Positions 35,163-43,736 of a DNA stretch of 64,000 nucleotides are shown in pieces (within the stretch, counting starts at the first letter, position 1; every line of letters begins with the position of its first letter). The stretch lies in the NCBI RefSeq assembly GCF_900141745.1, contig NZ_FSRM01000001.1, forward strand, positions 682,001 to 746,000, in the 5' to 3' direction. This DNA is from Paraburkholderia phenazinium (GTDB lineage: Bacteria > Pseudomonadota > Gammaproteobacteria > Burkholderiales > Burkholderiaceae). Position numbers and translations under genes: made by a program. The notes beneath the pieces are model-generated. The model was not told the origin of the DNA, did not search any database, and saw nothing but the letters and a program-made list of their open reading frames with translations.

Positions 35163-36373
35163 GCGGCGTGGTCCAGATTGGGGGTGACAGCGGTGTTGGG
35201 CTTGGCTTTGCGTTTGCCGGCGGCGGTGCTGGTTGCGCTTGTGTTTGCTGTCGGGGTCGCCTTCGCTTTCATGGCCGCCCCGACGCCTGTTTCGACACCT
35301 TCAACCACGCCCGCATGCAGAGCCTCGGCATCCAGCAGCGCAGCCTTGCGGGGCAGTCCCCAGCGATAACCAGCGAGCGCCCCGCCCTTTTGCACGACCC
35401 GATGGCAGGGAATCGCCAGCGCGATCGGGTTCGACGCGCAGGCGCTTGCCACGGCCCGCACCGCGCGCGGCGAACCGACGGCCTCGGCGATGTCCGAATA
35501 ACTGCGCGTCTCGCCATAGGGAATGCGCCGCAGCGCGTCCCAGACGCGCTGGCGGAACGCGGTCGCGGCGATGTCGAGCGGCAGATCGAAGCGCTGACGC
35601 GTGCCATGCAGATAGGCGTCGACTTGCGCGATAAACGGCGCGAGCCGCTCCGCATCCTCGCTCAGTTCCGCGTTGGCGAACTCGCCGCGCAATTCGCTGG
35701 CAAGCGCGATGGGGTCGTCGCCGAAGCCGATCTTGCAGATACCTTTGGCAGTGGCGGCAACCAGCACGAATCCGAGCGAGGTTGGCGCGCTGGCGTAATG
35801 CACGGTCAAGCCCGCCCCTTTGCGGCGGTAAGCCGACGGCGCCATGCCCAGCTCTCCCGGCGCGCTTTCGTACATACGAGACGGCGACCCGAAACCGGCG
35901 TCGACGGTGGCGCGCGTGACGTCCGTGCCGCGCTGGAGCGCATCGCGTAGCGCGGCGCCGCGCTGGGCCGCCTGATACTGCCGCGGCGACACCCCTACCA
36001 CGCGCTTGAAGAGCCGCTGCAAATGAAACGGGCTGACGTGCACGGCATCGCTTAACTGCGTGAGCGTGAGGCGCTGTTGCGGATCGGCGTCGAGCGCGGC
36101 GCACGCGCGGTTGACGATCTCAAGCTCGCGCGGCAGACGGCCTGGCTGACAGCGCTTGCAATCGCGATAGCCGGCGGCGCGTGCGGCGTCTGTCGTAAGG
36201 AAGAAATCGACGTTTTCACGACGCGGCTGGCGCGACGCGCACGATGGGCGGCAGAACACGCCGGTGGTTTTGACGCCGTAGAAGAAGGCGCCGTCGGCGT
36301 GCGGGTCGCGTTGGGTCACGGCGTCCCAGCGTTCAGCGGCGGTAGTCCAGGCAGATGTCACGGTGTGGTTCAT
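35159..36373 (-). CDS. ada: Bifunctional Ada: methyl-DNA repair protein and transcription activator
   Basis: 404 residues. The N-terminal zinc/methylphosphotriester domain contains FYGVKTTGVFCRPSCASRQP (acceptor Cys in FCRPSC) and YRDCKRCQPG. An AraC-type helix-turn-helix region follows (LTQLSDAVHVSPFHLQRLFKRV). The C-terminal O6-methylguanine methyltransferase domain has IPCHRVV near 336-342. It repairs alkylated DNA suicidally and, once methylated, activates its own operon. An extra tail of about 40 residues (Ala/Thr/Lys-rich) follows the methyltransferase domain and is not part of the usual family. Followed by alkA with overlap. Confidence 0.95.
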   Translation of the reverse strand: MNHTVTSAWTTAAERWDAVTQRDPHADGAFFYGVKTTGVFCRPSCASRQPRRENVDFFLTTDAARAAGYRDCKRCQPGRLPRELEIVNRACAALDADPQQRLTLTQLSDAVHVSPFHLQRLFKRVVGVSPRQYQAAQRGAALRDALQRGTDVTRATVDAGFGSPSRMYESAPGELGMAPSAYRRKGAGLTVHYASAPTSLGFVLVAATAKGICKIGFGDDPIALASELRGEFANAELSEDAERLAPFIAQVDAYLHGTRQRFDLPLDIAATAFRQRVWDALRRIPYGETRSYSDIAEAVGSPRAVRAVASACASNPIALAIPCHRVVQKGGALAGYRWGLPRKAALLDAEALHAGVVEGVETGVGAAMKAKATPTANTSATSTAAGKRKAKPNTAVTPNLDHAA

Positions 36374-36546
36374 GATGTCCTCGAAGAGACAGTTTCGATG
36401 GTCACCAATTTAGTTTGCATGGCGTCAGACTACGCTCCGGTTCTTGCTCTGTCATTGCGCGGGCCTTGTGGCGATGGGGTTTTGGGACCGGTTCCGCATC
36501 TGTTGCGACAAAACGCCACCCTATCGGGTTTTCCCTTAAAAAGTTA

Positions 36547-36575
36547 TTGCGTCGCACCAACCCCGTGTGTATAGT
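36547..36575 (+). promoter_or_regulatory. Candidate promoter of a small RNA
   Basis: TTGCGT at 36547-36552, a 17-base spacer, and TATAGT at 36570-36575. It faces a short non-coding stretch that ends in an intrinsic terminator 40 bases later. Confidence 0.45.
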
Positions 36576-36580
36576 AGGCC

Positions 36581-36644
36581 TTGTCTCCTCCATGTCTCCT
36601 CCTGATATGGATTCAGCCTGCTCCCTGAGAGCGGGCTTTTTTTT
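36581..36644 (+). ncRNA. Candidate small RNA with two CTCCTCC-type anti-Shine-Dalgarno motifs
   Basis: A transcript from about 36581 would be roughly 64 nt. It begins TTGTCTCCTCCATG, continues TCTCCTCCTGATATGG, and ends in a GCCTGCTC/GAGCGGGC hairpin with eight T. TCTCCTCC occurs twice, and each copy can pair with the purine-rich ribosome-binding site of mRNAs. There is no start codon with a usable frame inside. Promoter, length and terminator fit an independent RNA in the ada-VOC gap. CU-rich stem-loop RNAs of this sort exist in other proteobacteria, but I do not recognise this one. Confidence 0.4.
36616..36644 (+). terminator. Rho-independent terminator of the candidate small RNA
   Basis: Stem GCCTGCTC/GAGCGGGC (one G-T wobble), loop CCTGA, then eight T. 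Confidence 0.65.
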
Positions 36645-36769
36645 GCCTGTCATCAGCTGATTCGGCCCCGTATTTCGCCGCTCCTGCATTACAAGGGCAT
36701 ACGCCCAGCAGGCCGCCTTTCTCCTACACTCGAACTGATTGCTAGAGAACCGGCCAAGGGGCGTTTTTC

Positions 36770-37183
36770 ATGAAGATTCACATTCGCGAGATCGACCACG
36801 TCGTCATTCGGGTCGCTGATCCCGAGACGGTCACCCGCTTCTACTGTGACGTGCTCGGTTGCAGCGTCGAAAAAGAACAGCGCGATATCGGGCTGATCCA
36901 GTTGCGGGCGGGACGTTCGCTGATCGATCTGCTGACGGTCGGCGCCACGATTGACCGGCCCGATAGCGGCACGCCGGGTGAAGGTCGAAATATGGATCAC
37001 CTATGCCTGCGCGTGGAAAAGTTCGACGGCGAGGCGCTGAAGGCGTATCTGAGTGAGCGCGGCGTACGTATCGGCGAACTGGGCGTGCGATATGGCGCCG
37101 ATGGTTTCGGGCCGTCGCTGTATCTGTTCGATCCGGAAGGCAATATGGTCGAACTGAAGGGGCCGCCTGAGGGTGCTGCCTGA
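36770..37183 (+). CDS. VOC-superfamily (glyoxalase/bleomycin resistance-like) protein
   Basis: 137 residues made of two beta-alpha-beta-beta-beta halves. The metal-site pattern is visible: IDHVVIRVADPETVTRFYCDVLG (His), MDHLCLRVEKFDG (His), and LYLFDPEGNMVELKGPP (Glu near 129). Members include lyases, dioxygenases and epimerases, so the reaction cannot be stated. Monocistronic between the small-RNA candidate and the convergent yaeQ. Confidence 0.88.
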   Translation: MKIHIREIDHVVIRVADPETVTRFYCDVLGCSVEKEQRDIGLIQLRAGRSLIDLLTVGATIDRPDSGTPGEGRNMDHLCLRVEKFDGEALKAYLSERGVRIGELGVRYGADGFGPSLYLFDPEGNMVELKGPPEGAA

Positions 37184-37212
37184 CCGGGCGCGCCTGATTG
37201 ACCGCGCCCTTC

Positions 37213-37767
37213 TTAAGCGTTCGCCGGCGCTTTCAACACAGTCCATTCAATCGGCACCGGATCTGAATCCGCGCTGCCGAGCCAGGCCGCGCCGTCCTGC
37301 ACCGTGCACTGCAGGCGCATGGTGCGTTCGGCCAGCTTGCCGAGCGCGGCGCCGACTTCCTCTCCGAGCGTCCAGACCGTGACATTGCGCAGCCGGTCCA
37401 CCTTGTTGCGCACCCCCTGCCACCAGATCTCGGAAGTGCGGCCACCGTAGGCGATCACCACCACCTCGTTGGAGCGGCCGCTCGCCTTGGCGATGCGCCG
37501 CTCGTCTGGCTGGCCGACTTCGATCCAGGTCTCGATCGCGCCGGTCAGATCCTTTTGCCAGAGATCGGGCTCGTCGATGTCCGACAGGCCTTTGCAGAAC
37601 TCAAGGCGTTCCTGTGCGAACAGCGCGAACGCCGCCACGCGCACCATCATGCGTTCGTCGGTTTCCGACGGATGGCGCGCAATAGTCAGCGCGTGATCGG
37701 CGTAGTAGTGCCGATCCATGTCGGCAATCTGCAGTTCCGCCTTGTAAATCGTCGATTTCAGAGCCAT
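37213..37767 (-). CDS. YaeQ family protein
   Basis: 184 residues, the standard YaeQ length. Begins MALKSTIYKAELQIADMDR and contains the conserved blocks HPSETDERMMVRVAAFALFA, WIEVGQPDERRIAKASGRS and VVVIAYGG. The fold is restriction-endonuclease-like (PD-(D/E)XK). E. coli YaeQ suppresses RfaH loss, but its molecular activity is undefined. The ATG at 37767 fits the family N-terminus; the open frame extends to 38145 without similarity. The 239-base gap to the LysR gene holds nothing I can name. Confidence 0.92.
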   Translation of the reverse strand: MALKSTIYKAELQIADMDRHYYADHALTIARHPSETDERMMVRVAAFALFAQERLEFCKGLSDIDEPDLWQKDLTGAIETWIEVGQPDERRIAKASGRSNEVVVIAYGGRTSEIWWQGVRNKVDRLRNVTVWTLGEEVGAALGKLAERTMRLQCTVQDGAAWLGSADSDPVPIEWTVLKAPANA

Positions 37768-38006
37768 GCCACACCAGGAGCCCGCGCTTGCGGACCTCAC
37801 AGAAAAGGAATCATCGGCGGCTCGCTGCCGCCTACCGTTTTGTTTGTACATCGCTCGCTCCTCCACAGGGCTGCGGGGCCGGCGCGTGGTGCCAGAAAAA
37901 GCTGGCAGCGAAACGTCGCCGGCTGGACTGCAGCCGTGGGGTGGCGAGGACGGATCATGCACGAGAACGCCTGCCCTGGCTGCTTTTTTCAGCCATAACA
38001 GAGCAT

Positions 38007-38984
38007 TTAGCGTGCCACCGTGGGGTCGAAGGCCGCACCATAAACGTCGGCGGCCGCTGTGCGCAAGGCTTCCAGCACCACGGACGCCGCCGGCGACAGC
38101 AATTGCGACTGGCGCGTGATGATACCGAACGTATCCATTCTGCACGGTAAATCCACCGGCATCCGTTGCAACATGCCGTACTGTTGGTATTGACGCGCCA
38201 CTTCGTCCGGCAGGACAGCCAGCATGTCGCCTTGCAATAGCAGGCTCGAAATGGCCAGGAAATTGTTCGTATTGACCACGTCTTGCGGCGGATTGAGTCC
38301 AATCTGCGAAAACATCAGGTCAAAACGGTGGCGCAGCACGCTACCAGGCGGATGCAGCACCCAACTCGCGTTCACGACATCGCGCAGCGTCAAACCTGTC
38401 TCATTTTCGAGAGGATGGCCGGTCCGCGCAACGACGCACAGCGGTTCGTCGGCAAGCGGCTCGTAGCGCACCTCGGTCTTCAGCGGATTCTGCCGTTCGA
38501 GCACCCGGCCAATCATGATGTCGAGCTCGCCCTCTGCAACCCGTTCGAGCATCACGTCGGACGTTTCGACCTGCAGCCAGATCTGCAGCTGCGGGTAAAG
38601 CTCTTTCACGCTTGCGATAGCGCGCGGCACCATCGTCGCTGCCGCCGCGGCGATCACGCCGATACGCACCTGGCCGGTCAATCCAGCACGCAAGGCCGAT
38701 ATTTCATCATGCGCGTGACTCAGGTTTGACAACACCATGCGCGCGTGCCGGATCATCACCTCCCCATACATCGTGGCGAGCATACCGTGTGGAGTGCGGT
38801 CGAACAGGCTGACACCCAGCATGTCCTCCAGCTCCTTGAGAAGGCGCGACGCGGCGGGCTGGGTGATGCCGAGCGAATCGGCGGCGCGCCGTACGTTGCC
38901 CTCCTCTTCCATCGCCGCCAGCAACATCAGCTGCCGGGTTTTGAGTCGCCCGCGCACAAACCAGTTCGAATGACTGCGTGTCAT
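38007..38984 (-). CDS. LysR-type transcriptional regulator (GbpR/PcaQ-like group)
   Basis: 325 residues from the ATG at 38984. The winged helix includes LKTRQLMLLAAMEEEGNVRRAADSL and ITQPAASRLLKELEDMLGVSLFDRT. A substrate-binding domain of two periplasmic-binding-like lobes follows (VRIGVIAAAAATMVPRAI, LDIMIGRVLERQNPL, SSLLLQGDMLAVLPDEVARQY). It would sense a small metabolite, possibly a sugar or aromatic acid by family, and act as a tetramer. No divergent target gene is next to it. Regulation and effector are unknown. Confidence 0.9.
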   Translation of the reverse strand: MTRSHSNWFVRGRLKTRQLMLLAAMEEEGNVRRAADSLGITQPAASRLLKELEDMLGVSLFDRTPHGMLATMYGEVMIRHARMVLSNLSHAHDEISALRAGLTGQVRIGVIAAAAATMVPRAIASVKELYPQLQIWLQVETSDVMLERVAEGELDIMIGRVLERQNPLKTEVRYEPLADEPLCVVARTGHPLENETGLTLRDVVNASWVLHPPGSVLRHRFDLMFSQIGLNPPQDVVNTNNFLAISSLLLQGDMLAVLPDEVARQYQQYGMLQRMPVDLPCRMDTFGIITRQSQLLSPAASVVLEALRTAAADVYGAAFDPTVAR

Positions 38985-39323
38985 GTTTATCCCGATAGCG
39001 TGGCCGAAAGCCGTCTGCCTCATGCGGCGGCTTTGATCATGCCATACCGGAATTGATATTCGGAATGCTGGAAAGCGCTATGAAACGCTATGCTCACCGA
39101 CGTGGGTGTTTTGCGGATGAGGCGAATCGATCACAATGCGGATCGACATCGGTCACTGCGAGCGGAGAAAAACAAAACGGCTAGGCGCGGTGCCTAGCCG
39201 TTTCCATTTACGTCGACGGACGACGTAATGTGTCTTTAATTCCGCGAACTCACCACACGGCCCCTTTTAAGGGCCGTGAATTGCAGCAGACTGCCCAGGC
39301 TTTATAACCTGGCGGTATAGTCT
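38985..39323. other. Intergenic region without a gene
   Basis: 339 bases upstream of the LysR gene and downstream of the secreted-protein gene. Apart from the terminator at 39166-39201, I see nothing I can support. Confidence 0.6.
39166..39201 (-). terminator. Rho-independent terminator downstream of the small secreted protein
   Basis: Arms ACGGCTAGGC/GCCTAGCCGT with a 5-base loop. On the minus strand followed by TTTTGTTTTT, 120 bases after the stop at 39324. Confidence 0.75.
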
Positions 39324-39665
39324 TTACTGCTTGATGAATCGATCGTTAGCCCAGAGGCCTTCCGTATCGCTATTGCCCGAATTGACGAATTCCACGTCGT
39401 GTCCGACGACGCGCACAACGCGGAAACTCGAATTCTCCGGTGTCGAGATGCACTGATAGCCAGAGAAGAATTCCTGCATTTGCTGCTGTTCGCCAGCCTG
39501 CGCGTGCTGATCGGCGGCGTCGAGTTTATCCTTCGACAGGCAGCCATAAGCATTCGCTTTGAACTGGATGGTTTGCTGCGGCTTGACCATCGCGTCCTGG
39601 GCCTGTACCGCTGATGCGGCCAGCAATCCCGTTACGGCGAAAAGAAGAGCGACTTTCGATTTCAT
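39324..39665 (-). CDS. Small secreted protein, unknown function
   Basis: 113 residues. A clear signal peptide (VALLFAVTGLLAASAVQAQ) is cut after about residue 22. The mature domain of about 90 residues has two Cys (AYGCLSKDKL, GYQCISTPENSSF) that may form a disulphide, and ends with FRVVRVVGHDVEFVNSGN. I do not recognise a family. Its own promoter region lies in the 39666-40166 gap, and a good terminator follows, so it is a single-gene unit. Likely periplasmic. Confidence 0.8.
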   Translation of the reverse strand: MKSKVALLFAVTGLLAASAVQAQDAMVKPQQTIQFKANAYGCLSKDKLDAADQHAQAGEQQQMQEFFSGYQCISTPENSSFRVVRVVGHDVEFVNSGNSDTEGLWANDRFIKQ

Positions 39666-40166
39666 ATTTGCCTCCGTGCGGGTTATTACTCAGGTTAGCT
39701 ATGTATTTAACTTCTAGGTCATACCCGCATCTTGCACTTTAGAAGAACCTGAGCCAGCAGCAAGCACATCTTGTGTGCGCCTGCAACAGTGGCGAATTGC
39801 CGCACCGGTTGTCGCAGGGTAATGCGACGTCCTAAATGATGAAAAAAGCAGGCTTCGCGATGGATTCCTTAATGTCGCCGAACGCGCCTGGCTTTAACTG
39901 GCAATGCTCCGCGGGGTATATACGAGTAAACCAGCATCGATAATTAAGCGTCTTAATACGAAAAATCCGGACACTTGATGCGGCGCACACAAAGTCATTC
40001 ACCAGATAATTGAAAATGAGACAAGTATCGGTTTAATTGCAGGACAAAAAGAGTGCCAGGTCTGTCGTGGCGATGTCGGGTGTGATGAAGATTGTCTGGC
40101 GAAAAGTCGCTTGCACTCGCCGAAAGTTCATGGATAAATCAGCCGACAACTTTCGGAGATCCTCCT
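39666..40166. other. AT-rich divergent intergenic region
   Basis: 501 bases between the divergent secreted-protein gene and the LysE gene. GC is visibly lower around 39900-40050. It contains ATACGAGTAAACCA at about 39921-39934, sharing 13 bases with the tail of the right origin-like arm at 9065-9078. No DnaA box is nearby. No gene is supported; the short frame from 40037 overlaps the LysE start. Confidence 0.5.
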
Positions 40167-40811
40167 ATGACGCTTGCCCACTGGCTGCCCTTTGCGATTG
40201 CTTCGGCAATCCTCGTCGCGATCCCAGGCCCGACGGTACTGCTCGTTGTTTCGTATGCGCTGGGACATGGCCGCCGTTTTGCGCTCGTGACAACCGCTGG
40301 CGTCGCGCTCGGCGACCTGACGTCGATGACCGCATCCATGCTGGGCCTCGGCGTGATTCTCGCTGCGTCCGCGGCCCTGTTTACGGCGCTGAAATGGGTT
40401 GGCGCGGCTTATCTGATCTACCTTGGCATCAAGTTGTGGCGCTCCCCGACGCGCGATATGGAGGCGTCTGATGTGACAGACGCCGCGAATATCGTCGAGA
40501 CCCGCTCCAGCCGCATTTTCGCGCATGCCTTTGCGGTGACGGCGCTCAATCCCAAGAGCATCATTTTCTTTGTCGCATTCGTGCCGCAGTTCATCGATCC
40601 CCATGCGGCGGCGACCTCTCAGATCATCGCTTTTGAAGCGACGTTCGTGCTGCTCGGTACGTTCAACGCGCTTTGCTATGCAATGCTTGCCTCGGTCGCC
40701 CGACGGGCGATCCGCAGCACGCGCGTGCAGCGCGTCGTAAACCGCGTTGGGGGAAGCCTGTTGATCGGGGCGGGAATTTTCGCCGCCACATGGAAGAAAG
40801 CGAGCGCGTGA
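40167..40811 (+). CDS. LysE/RhtB-family amino-acid exporter
   Basis: 214 residues with about six membrane spans. The family N-terminal motif IASAILVAIPGPTVLLVVSYALGHGRR is present, followed by KWVGAAYLIYLGIKLWRSP and FAVTALNPKSIIFFVAFVPQF. Members export lysine, threonine, homoserine or related compounds by proton exchange; the substrate cannot be deduced. GGAG lies 8 bases before the ATG at 40167, which starts at the conserved hydrophobic region. No LysR partner is adjacent. Confidence 0.92.
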   Translation: MTLAHWLPFAIASAILVAIPGPTVLLVVSYALGHGRRFALVTTAGVALGDLTSMTASMLGLGVILAASAALFTALKWVGAAYLIYLGIKLWRSPTRDMEASDVTDAANIVETRSSRIFAHAFAVTALNPKSIIFFVAFVPQFIDPHAAATSQIIAFEATFVLLGTFNALCYAMLASVARRAIRSTRVQRVVNRVGGSLLIGAGIFAATWKKASA

Positions 40812-40926
40812 TGGCTCGGTAACGATTTGGCGCGGCGGCGCGAGATCGCTGGACGCGGCAAGCGAACCGCGTTCAGTTGCATCACGTTAGCCACTTCGCT
40901 CAACCACGGGTGCGTGACCATCGCGG

Positions 40927-41469
40927 TCAGTCACGGCGCGGATTCGCAGCGAAGAACTCGTGCTGGAACATGCACATGCGCAACGCATTGTGGTATTTCC
41001 CGTTGCCGAAAAACTCCTCGATCAATTCGGCTTCGTGCCGGAAGCCGCATTTCTCGTACACGTGAATTGCGGCGGCGTTCGACTTGTCGACGATCAGATA
41101 GATCTTGCGCAGATTCAGCACTGAAAACGCGTAGTCAATGGCAAGCCGGGTCGCAACCGTTGCATGGCCACGGCCCTGTGCCTGCGGGGCAATGATGATC
41201 TGGAATTCGCCGCGCCGGTGGATGTAGTCGAGTTCGATCAATTCCGCGAGGCCGACCGTTTCACCGTCGTTATCGATGGCGACGAAACGCCGTTCGCGCT
41301 GATCGTGCACGTGCTGGTCATAGAGCTGCGAAAGCTCCGAGAACGTTTCATAGGGTTCTTCGAACCAGTAACGCATGATCTTGGCATTGTTGTTCACTTC
41401 ATGGACGAAGCGCAGATCGTGACGCTCGAGCGGTCTTAACGTGAGCCTGGCATCGCGTTCGATTGTCAT
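40927..41469 (-). CDS. speG: Spermidine N1-acetyltransferase SpeG
   Basis: 180 residues, GNAT fold, very close in pattern to E. coli Spe[20 protein letters not shown], the strongly conserved [36 protein letters not shown], the acetyl-CoA loop [18 protein letters not shown], and [21 protein letters not shown]. It acetylates spermidine and spermine with acetyl-CoA to prevent polyamine toxicity, as a cytoplasmic dodecamer in known cases. Convergent with the LysE gene. Confidence 0.93.
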   Translation of the reverse strand: MTIERDARLTLRPLERHDLRFVHEVNNNAKIMRYWFEEPYETFSELSQLYDQHVHDQRERRFVAIDNDGETVGLAELIELDYIHRRGEFQIIIAPQAQGRGHATVATRLAIDYAFSVLNLRKIYLIVDKSNAAAIHVYEKCGFRHEAELIEEFFGNGKYHNALRMCMFQHEFFAANPRRD

Positions 41470-41786
41470 GAGATTCCCCCTTGAGAGTTATTGGTTTTAG
41501 ATTGCGCCGGATTGACCGTGACGGGAAGAAAACAACTGCGATACCTGTACGGCCAGCGAATTCCAGCGAGCCAGGGTTAGTCCCGTGTGCGTCGTGGGAG
41601 TTCTTGAAGTGCCGTGTGAACAATTGCAGCCTGACGTTCGCGGGACAAGGCGTGGCGCGGGTTTTGCAGGAGCAGGGCGTCCGGTTGTCGCAACCGGCGG
41701 ACAGGTGTCCGTGAGTGCGCCGGCGCACGCTGGGCACGAGAAGTGCGCCTACAATGCAACTACGGATGGGCGAAAGGAGAGCTGTG

Positions 41787-41951
41787 ATGGAGCACCTGGT
41801 ACTAGGCGCGTTTCTGATCGTGCCGCTGCTGATAGTCGCGTTCCTGTTCTCCGATGAACTGTGGCAGGAGCATCGCCAGCGCGCGCAGAGGGACCACCCG
41901 CGGCATATCGACTGGCACCATCCGTTGCGCAGTTTGTTGCATCGCAATTGA
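41787..41951 (+). CDS. Tiny membrane protein 1 of a four-member cluster
   Basis: 54 residues. AAAGGAGA lies upstream of the ATG at 41787. Design: MEHLVLGAFLIVPLLIVAFLF (one membrane span), then a charged His/Arg-rich tail with HIDWHHPLRSLLHRN. Three similar very short genes lie at 42969-43136, 43354-43512 and 43552-43677. Function unknown. Confidence 0.65.
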   Translation: MEHLVLGAFLIVPLLIVAFLFSDELWQEHRQRAQRDHPRHIDWHHPLRSLLHRN

Positions 41952-42069
41952 TGCCGTTCTGAGTTCTTCGTGAACGTCGGCAGCGGTCCTCGCTAAGCGC
42001 TGCAGTCCGCGTAGGCCTCCTATGGCTCGCCGACGGCCGCAGCGCTTTCTATAGCCGCGCGTATGGGCC

Positions 42070-42501
42070 TCAGTTGCTCCTACTGACGAACTGGGCACGG
42101 ATACGCTGCGCGAACCCCTCCAGCGTGGCTTGCGGCGCTACCTCACGAGCGTGCAGGCGTAATGGCACACCTTCCCAACGTGGGATGACGTGAAAATGCA
42201 CATGCGCGACGGTCTGGCCGGCTGCCGCACCGTTGAATTGCCCGATAAACACGCCGTCTGGCTTGAGCGCCTTTCTAACCGCTATGGCGATCCGCCGCGT
42301 CATGCGTATGCATTCAACGGTCGCCGCATCGGAGAGCTCGAATATCTCGGACGCACCTTCTTTCGGCACCACCAGCACATGGCCATCTGCCTGCGGCATC
42401 AGGTCCATGAAGGCCAGCGTGGCGTCACTCTCGGCAACCTTGATGCACGGTAGCTCGCCGCGCAAAATCCTTGCGAAGGGGTTTGTCTCGTCGTACTTCA
42501 T
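42070..42501 (-). CDS. HIT-family (histidine triad) nucleotide hydrolase
   Basis: 143 residues. Begins TNPFARILRGELPCIKV with typical HIT features FMDLMPQADGHVLVVPKEGA, and the triad HVHFHVIPRW near 105-114. HIT proteins of the HinT/FHIT-like group hydrolyse AMP-lysine, AMP-NH2 or dinucleoside polyphosphates. The longer C-terminal part (REVAPQATLEGFAQRI) fits the bacterial HIT proteins of about 140 residues. Monocistronic on the minus strand. Confidence 0.92.
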   Translation of the reverse strand: MKYDETNPFARILRGELPCIKVAESDATLAFMDLMPQADGHVLVVPKEGASEIFELSDAATVECIRMTRRIAIAVRKALKPDGVFIGQFNGAAAGQTVAHVHFHVIPRWEGVPLRLHAREVAPQATLEGFAQRIRAQFVSRSN

Positions 42502-42701
42502 GGCGTTCCTCGAAGTGGCGTGCAGGGGTCTTTTTCACTGCCGCATCATGATTCGAGTCGTAGCCGGGCGCAAGCGTGAGCGTGCGTCAGGGGGAGCGCG
42601 GGCGAGGGCAACGCCGCATTAGTAGGACCAATCTACGGGGAATATCAGAAATTCGCGTCACGCGTACTAAAGTTTGCGCGGAACAGGCCGACATCCTGGC
42701 T

Positions 42702-42902
42702 ATGAACGACGAACAATCCATCCCATTCGGGCCTGGGCATCCGCAGTATCTCGAGGCGCGGGCACTCGCGCTGAGCATCGCGGCAATTCGTAAGGCTCAG
42801 GGCAAAAGAAATCCGGTCGATTTTGTGGTTGGTTCTCCCGACTGGGAGCGGGCAGGCGAAGACTTCGCCCGCGACGTGTTGCGGGTACTCAGCCGCGAAT
42901 AA
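42702..42902 (+). CDS. Hypothetical small soluble protein
   Basis: 66 residues from the ATG at 42702. Acidic/neutral, with an AARALSIAAIRKAQGK-like helix and the segment GSPDWERAGEDFARDVLRVL. No membrane span, no recognised family and no strong ribosome site, so this is a moderate call based on codon use like its neighbours and a compact reading frame. Confidence 0.5.
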   Translation: MNDEQSIPFGPGHPQYLEARALALSIAAIRKAQGKRNPVDFVVGSPDWERAGEDFARDVLRVLSRE

Positions 42903-42968
42903 GCCCGCTTGAGGCTCAACGCGTAGTTTCACGTAACGGGCCCGTTTGCTGCCAGATTACGCACGGCG

Positions 42969-43136
42969 TCAATGCCGATGACGCATCCAGTCCACGTGAT
43001 GCGTGTCCAGCCAGCGTTGCCGGCGCTCTCCACGATCGCCGCCGTCGCGACGGTGATGCGAAGAAACCCACAATGCTATGCCCACCACTGCCATGACCAG
43101 TGGTCCGAGCAAATAAGCCATCACCGATTCAGTCAT
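42969..43136 (-). CDS. Tiny membrane protein 2 of a four-member cluster
   Basis: 55 residues, read from the minus strand. GGAGGG lies 5 bases before the ATG at 43136, a near-ideal ribosome site. Starts MTESVMAYLLGPLVMAVVGI (membrane span), then a basic tail rich in Arg, His and Trp (RWLDTHHVDWMRHRH). The N-terminal MTES is shared with the gene at 43552-43677. Function unknown. Confidence 0.65.
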   Translation of the reverse strand: MTESVMAYLLGPLVMAVVGIALWVSSHHRRDGGDRGERRQRWLDTHHVDWMRHRH

Positions 43137-43353
43137 AGGACCCTCCGTCGAGGTCGTGACCGCAACTACAGAGAATGGCTGTATTTTAGGCGATTCGCGA
43201 GCGAAAGCGTTGCTTTAAACGCCTGGATTCAACGGTGCCGATTGGCGCGGTCAGTGGGTCCGGATCAATGTCCTGGTAATTGGACGCTCGCCTGTTAAAA
43301 GCGTCAGCCGCGACCTAAGATAAGTATCGGGGGCATACCGATACGAGGTGGCC

Positions 43354-43512
43354 ATGGACGAGACCATGATGGGCGTCGCGCTGGGTTTCTCGGTGCTGTT
43401 GATCGCATCGTTATTCGTCGTCGCGCACTACCGGCGTGAACACCTTCGACAGCGTCTGATCCGCAGCATGCACGGGCATCGTCTGCACGACTTCACGCGC
43501 TCGCGGCACTGA
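43354..43512 (+). CDS. Tiny membrane protein 3 of a four-member cluster
   Basis: 52 residues. CGAGGTGG precedes the ATG at 43354. Begins MDETMMGVALGFSVLLIASL (membrane span), followed by HYRREHLRQRLIRSMHGHRL, a basic tail rich in His and Arg. Same length class and topology as the neighbours. Function unknown. Confidence 0.65.
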   Translation: MDETMMGVALGFSVLLIASLFVVAHYRREHLRQRLIRSMHGHRLHDFTRSRH

Positions 43513-43551
43513 TGCGCGATGGGGAGCGATGACCGTGAGCGTCATCACGCA

Positions 43552-43677
43552 TCAGCGGATATTGTGCTTCTCAAACCACCTGATGAGCCGATCCCGGTTG
43601 ATGTGAGTCGCGCGTATCGCGGTGCCGAACACGATGAGAATGGTCGCCATCGAAATGGCCAGCATTGACTCGGTCAT
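43552..43677 (-). CDS. Tiny membrane protein 4 of a four-member cluster
   Basis: 41 residues on the minus strand. GGGAGGCATCC precedes the ATG at 43677. Begins MTESMLAISMATILIVFGTA (membrane span) and ends in a basic tail HINRDRLIRWFEKHNIR. It shares the MTES(M/V) start with member 2, suggesting common descent. Function unknown. Confidence 0.65.
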   Translation of the reverse strand: MTESMLAISMATILIVFGTAIRATHINRDRLIRWFEKHNIR

Positions 43678-43736
43678 GGATGCCTCCCTCAAGCACGTAA
43701 CCTTGCTTGCAGTTTAGGCGTTCCTGGGGCACCAAC

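Noticed and set aside
42924..42942. parS-like sequence GTTTCACGTAAC, and a similar GTTTCACGTG at about 5197
   Set aside because: Each matches only about half of the parS palindrome; the second half is absent, and the 5197 site is inside the MarR coding region.
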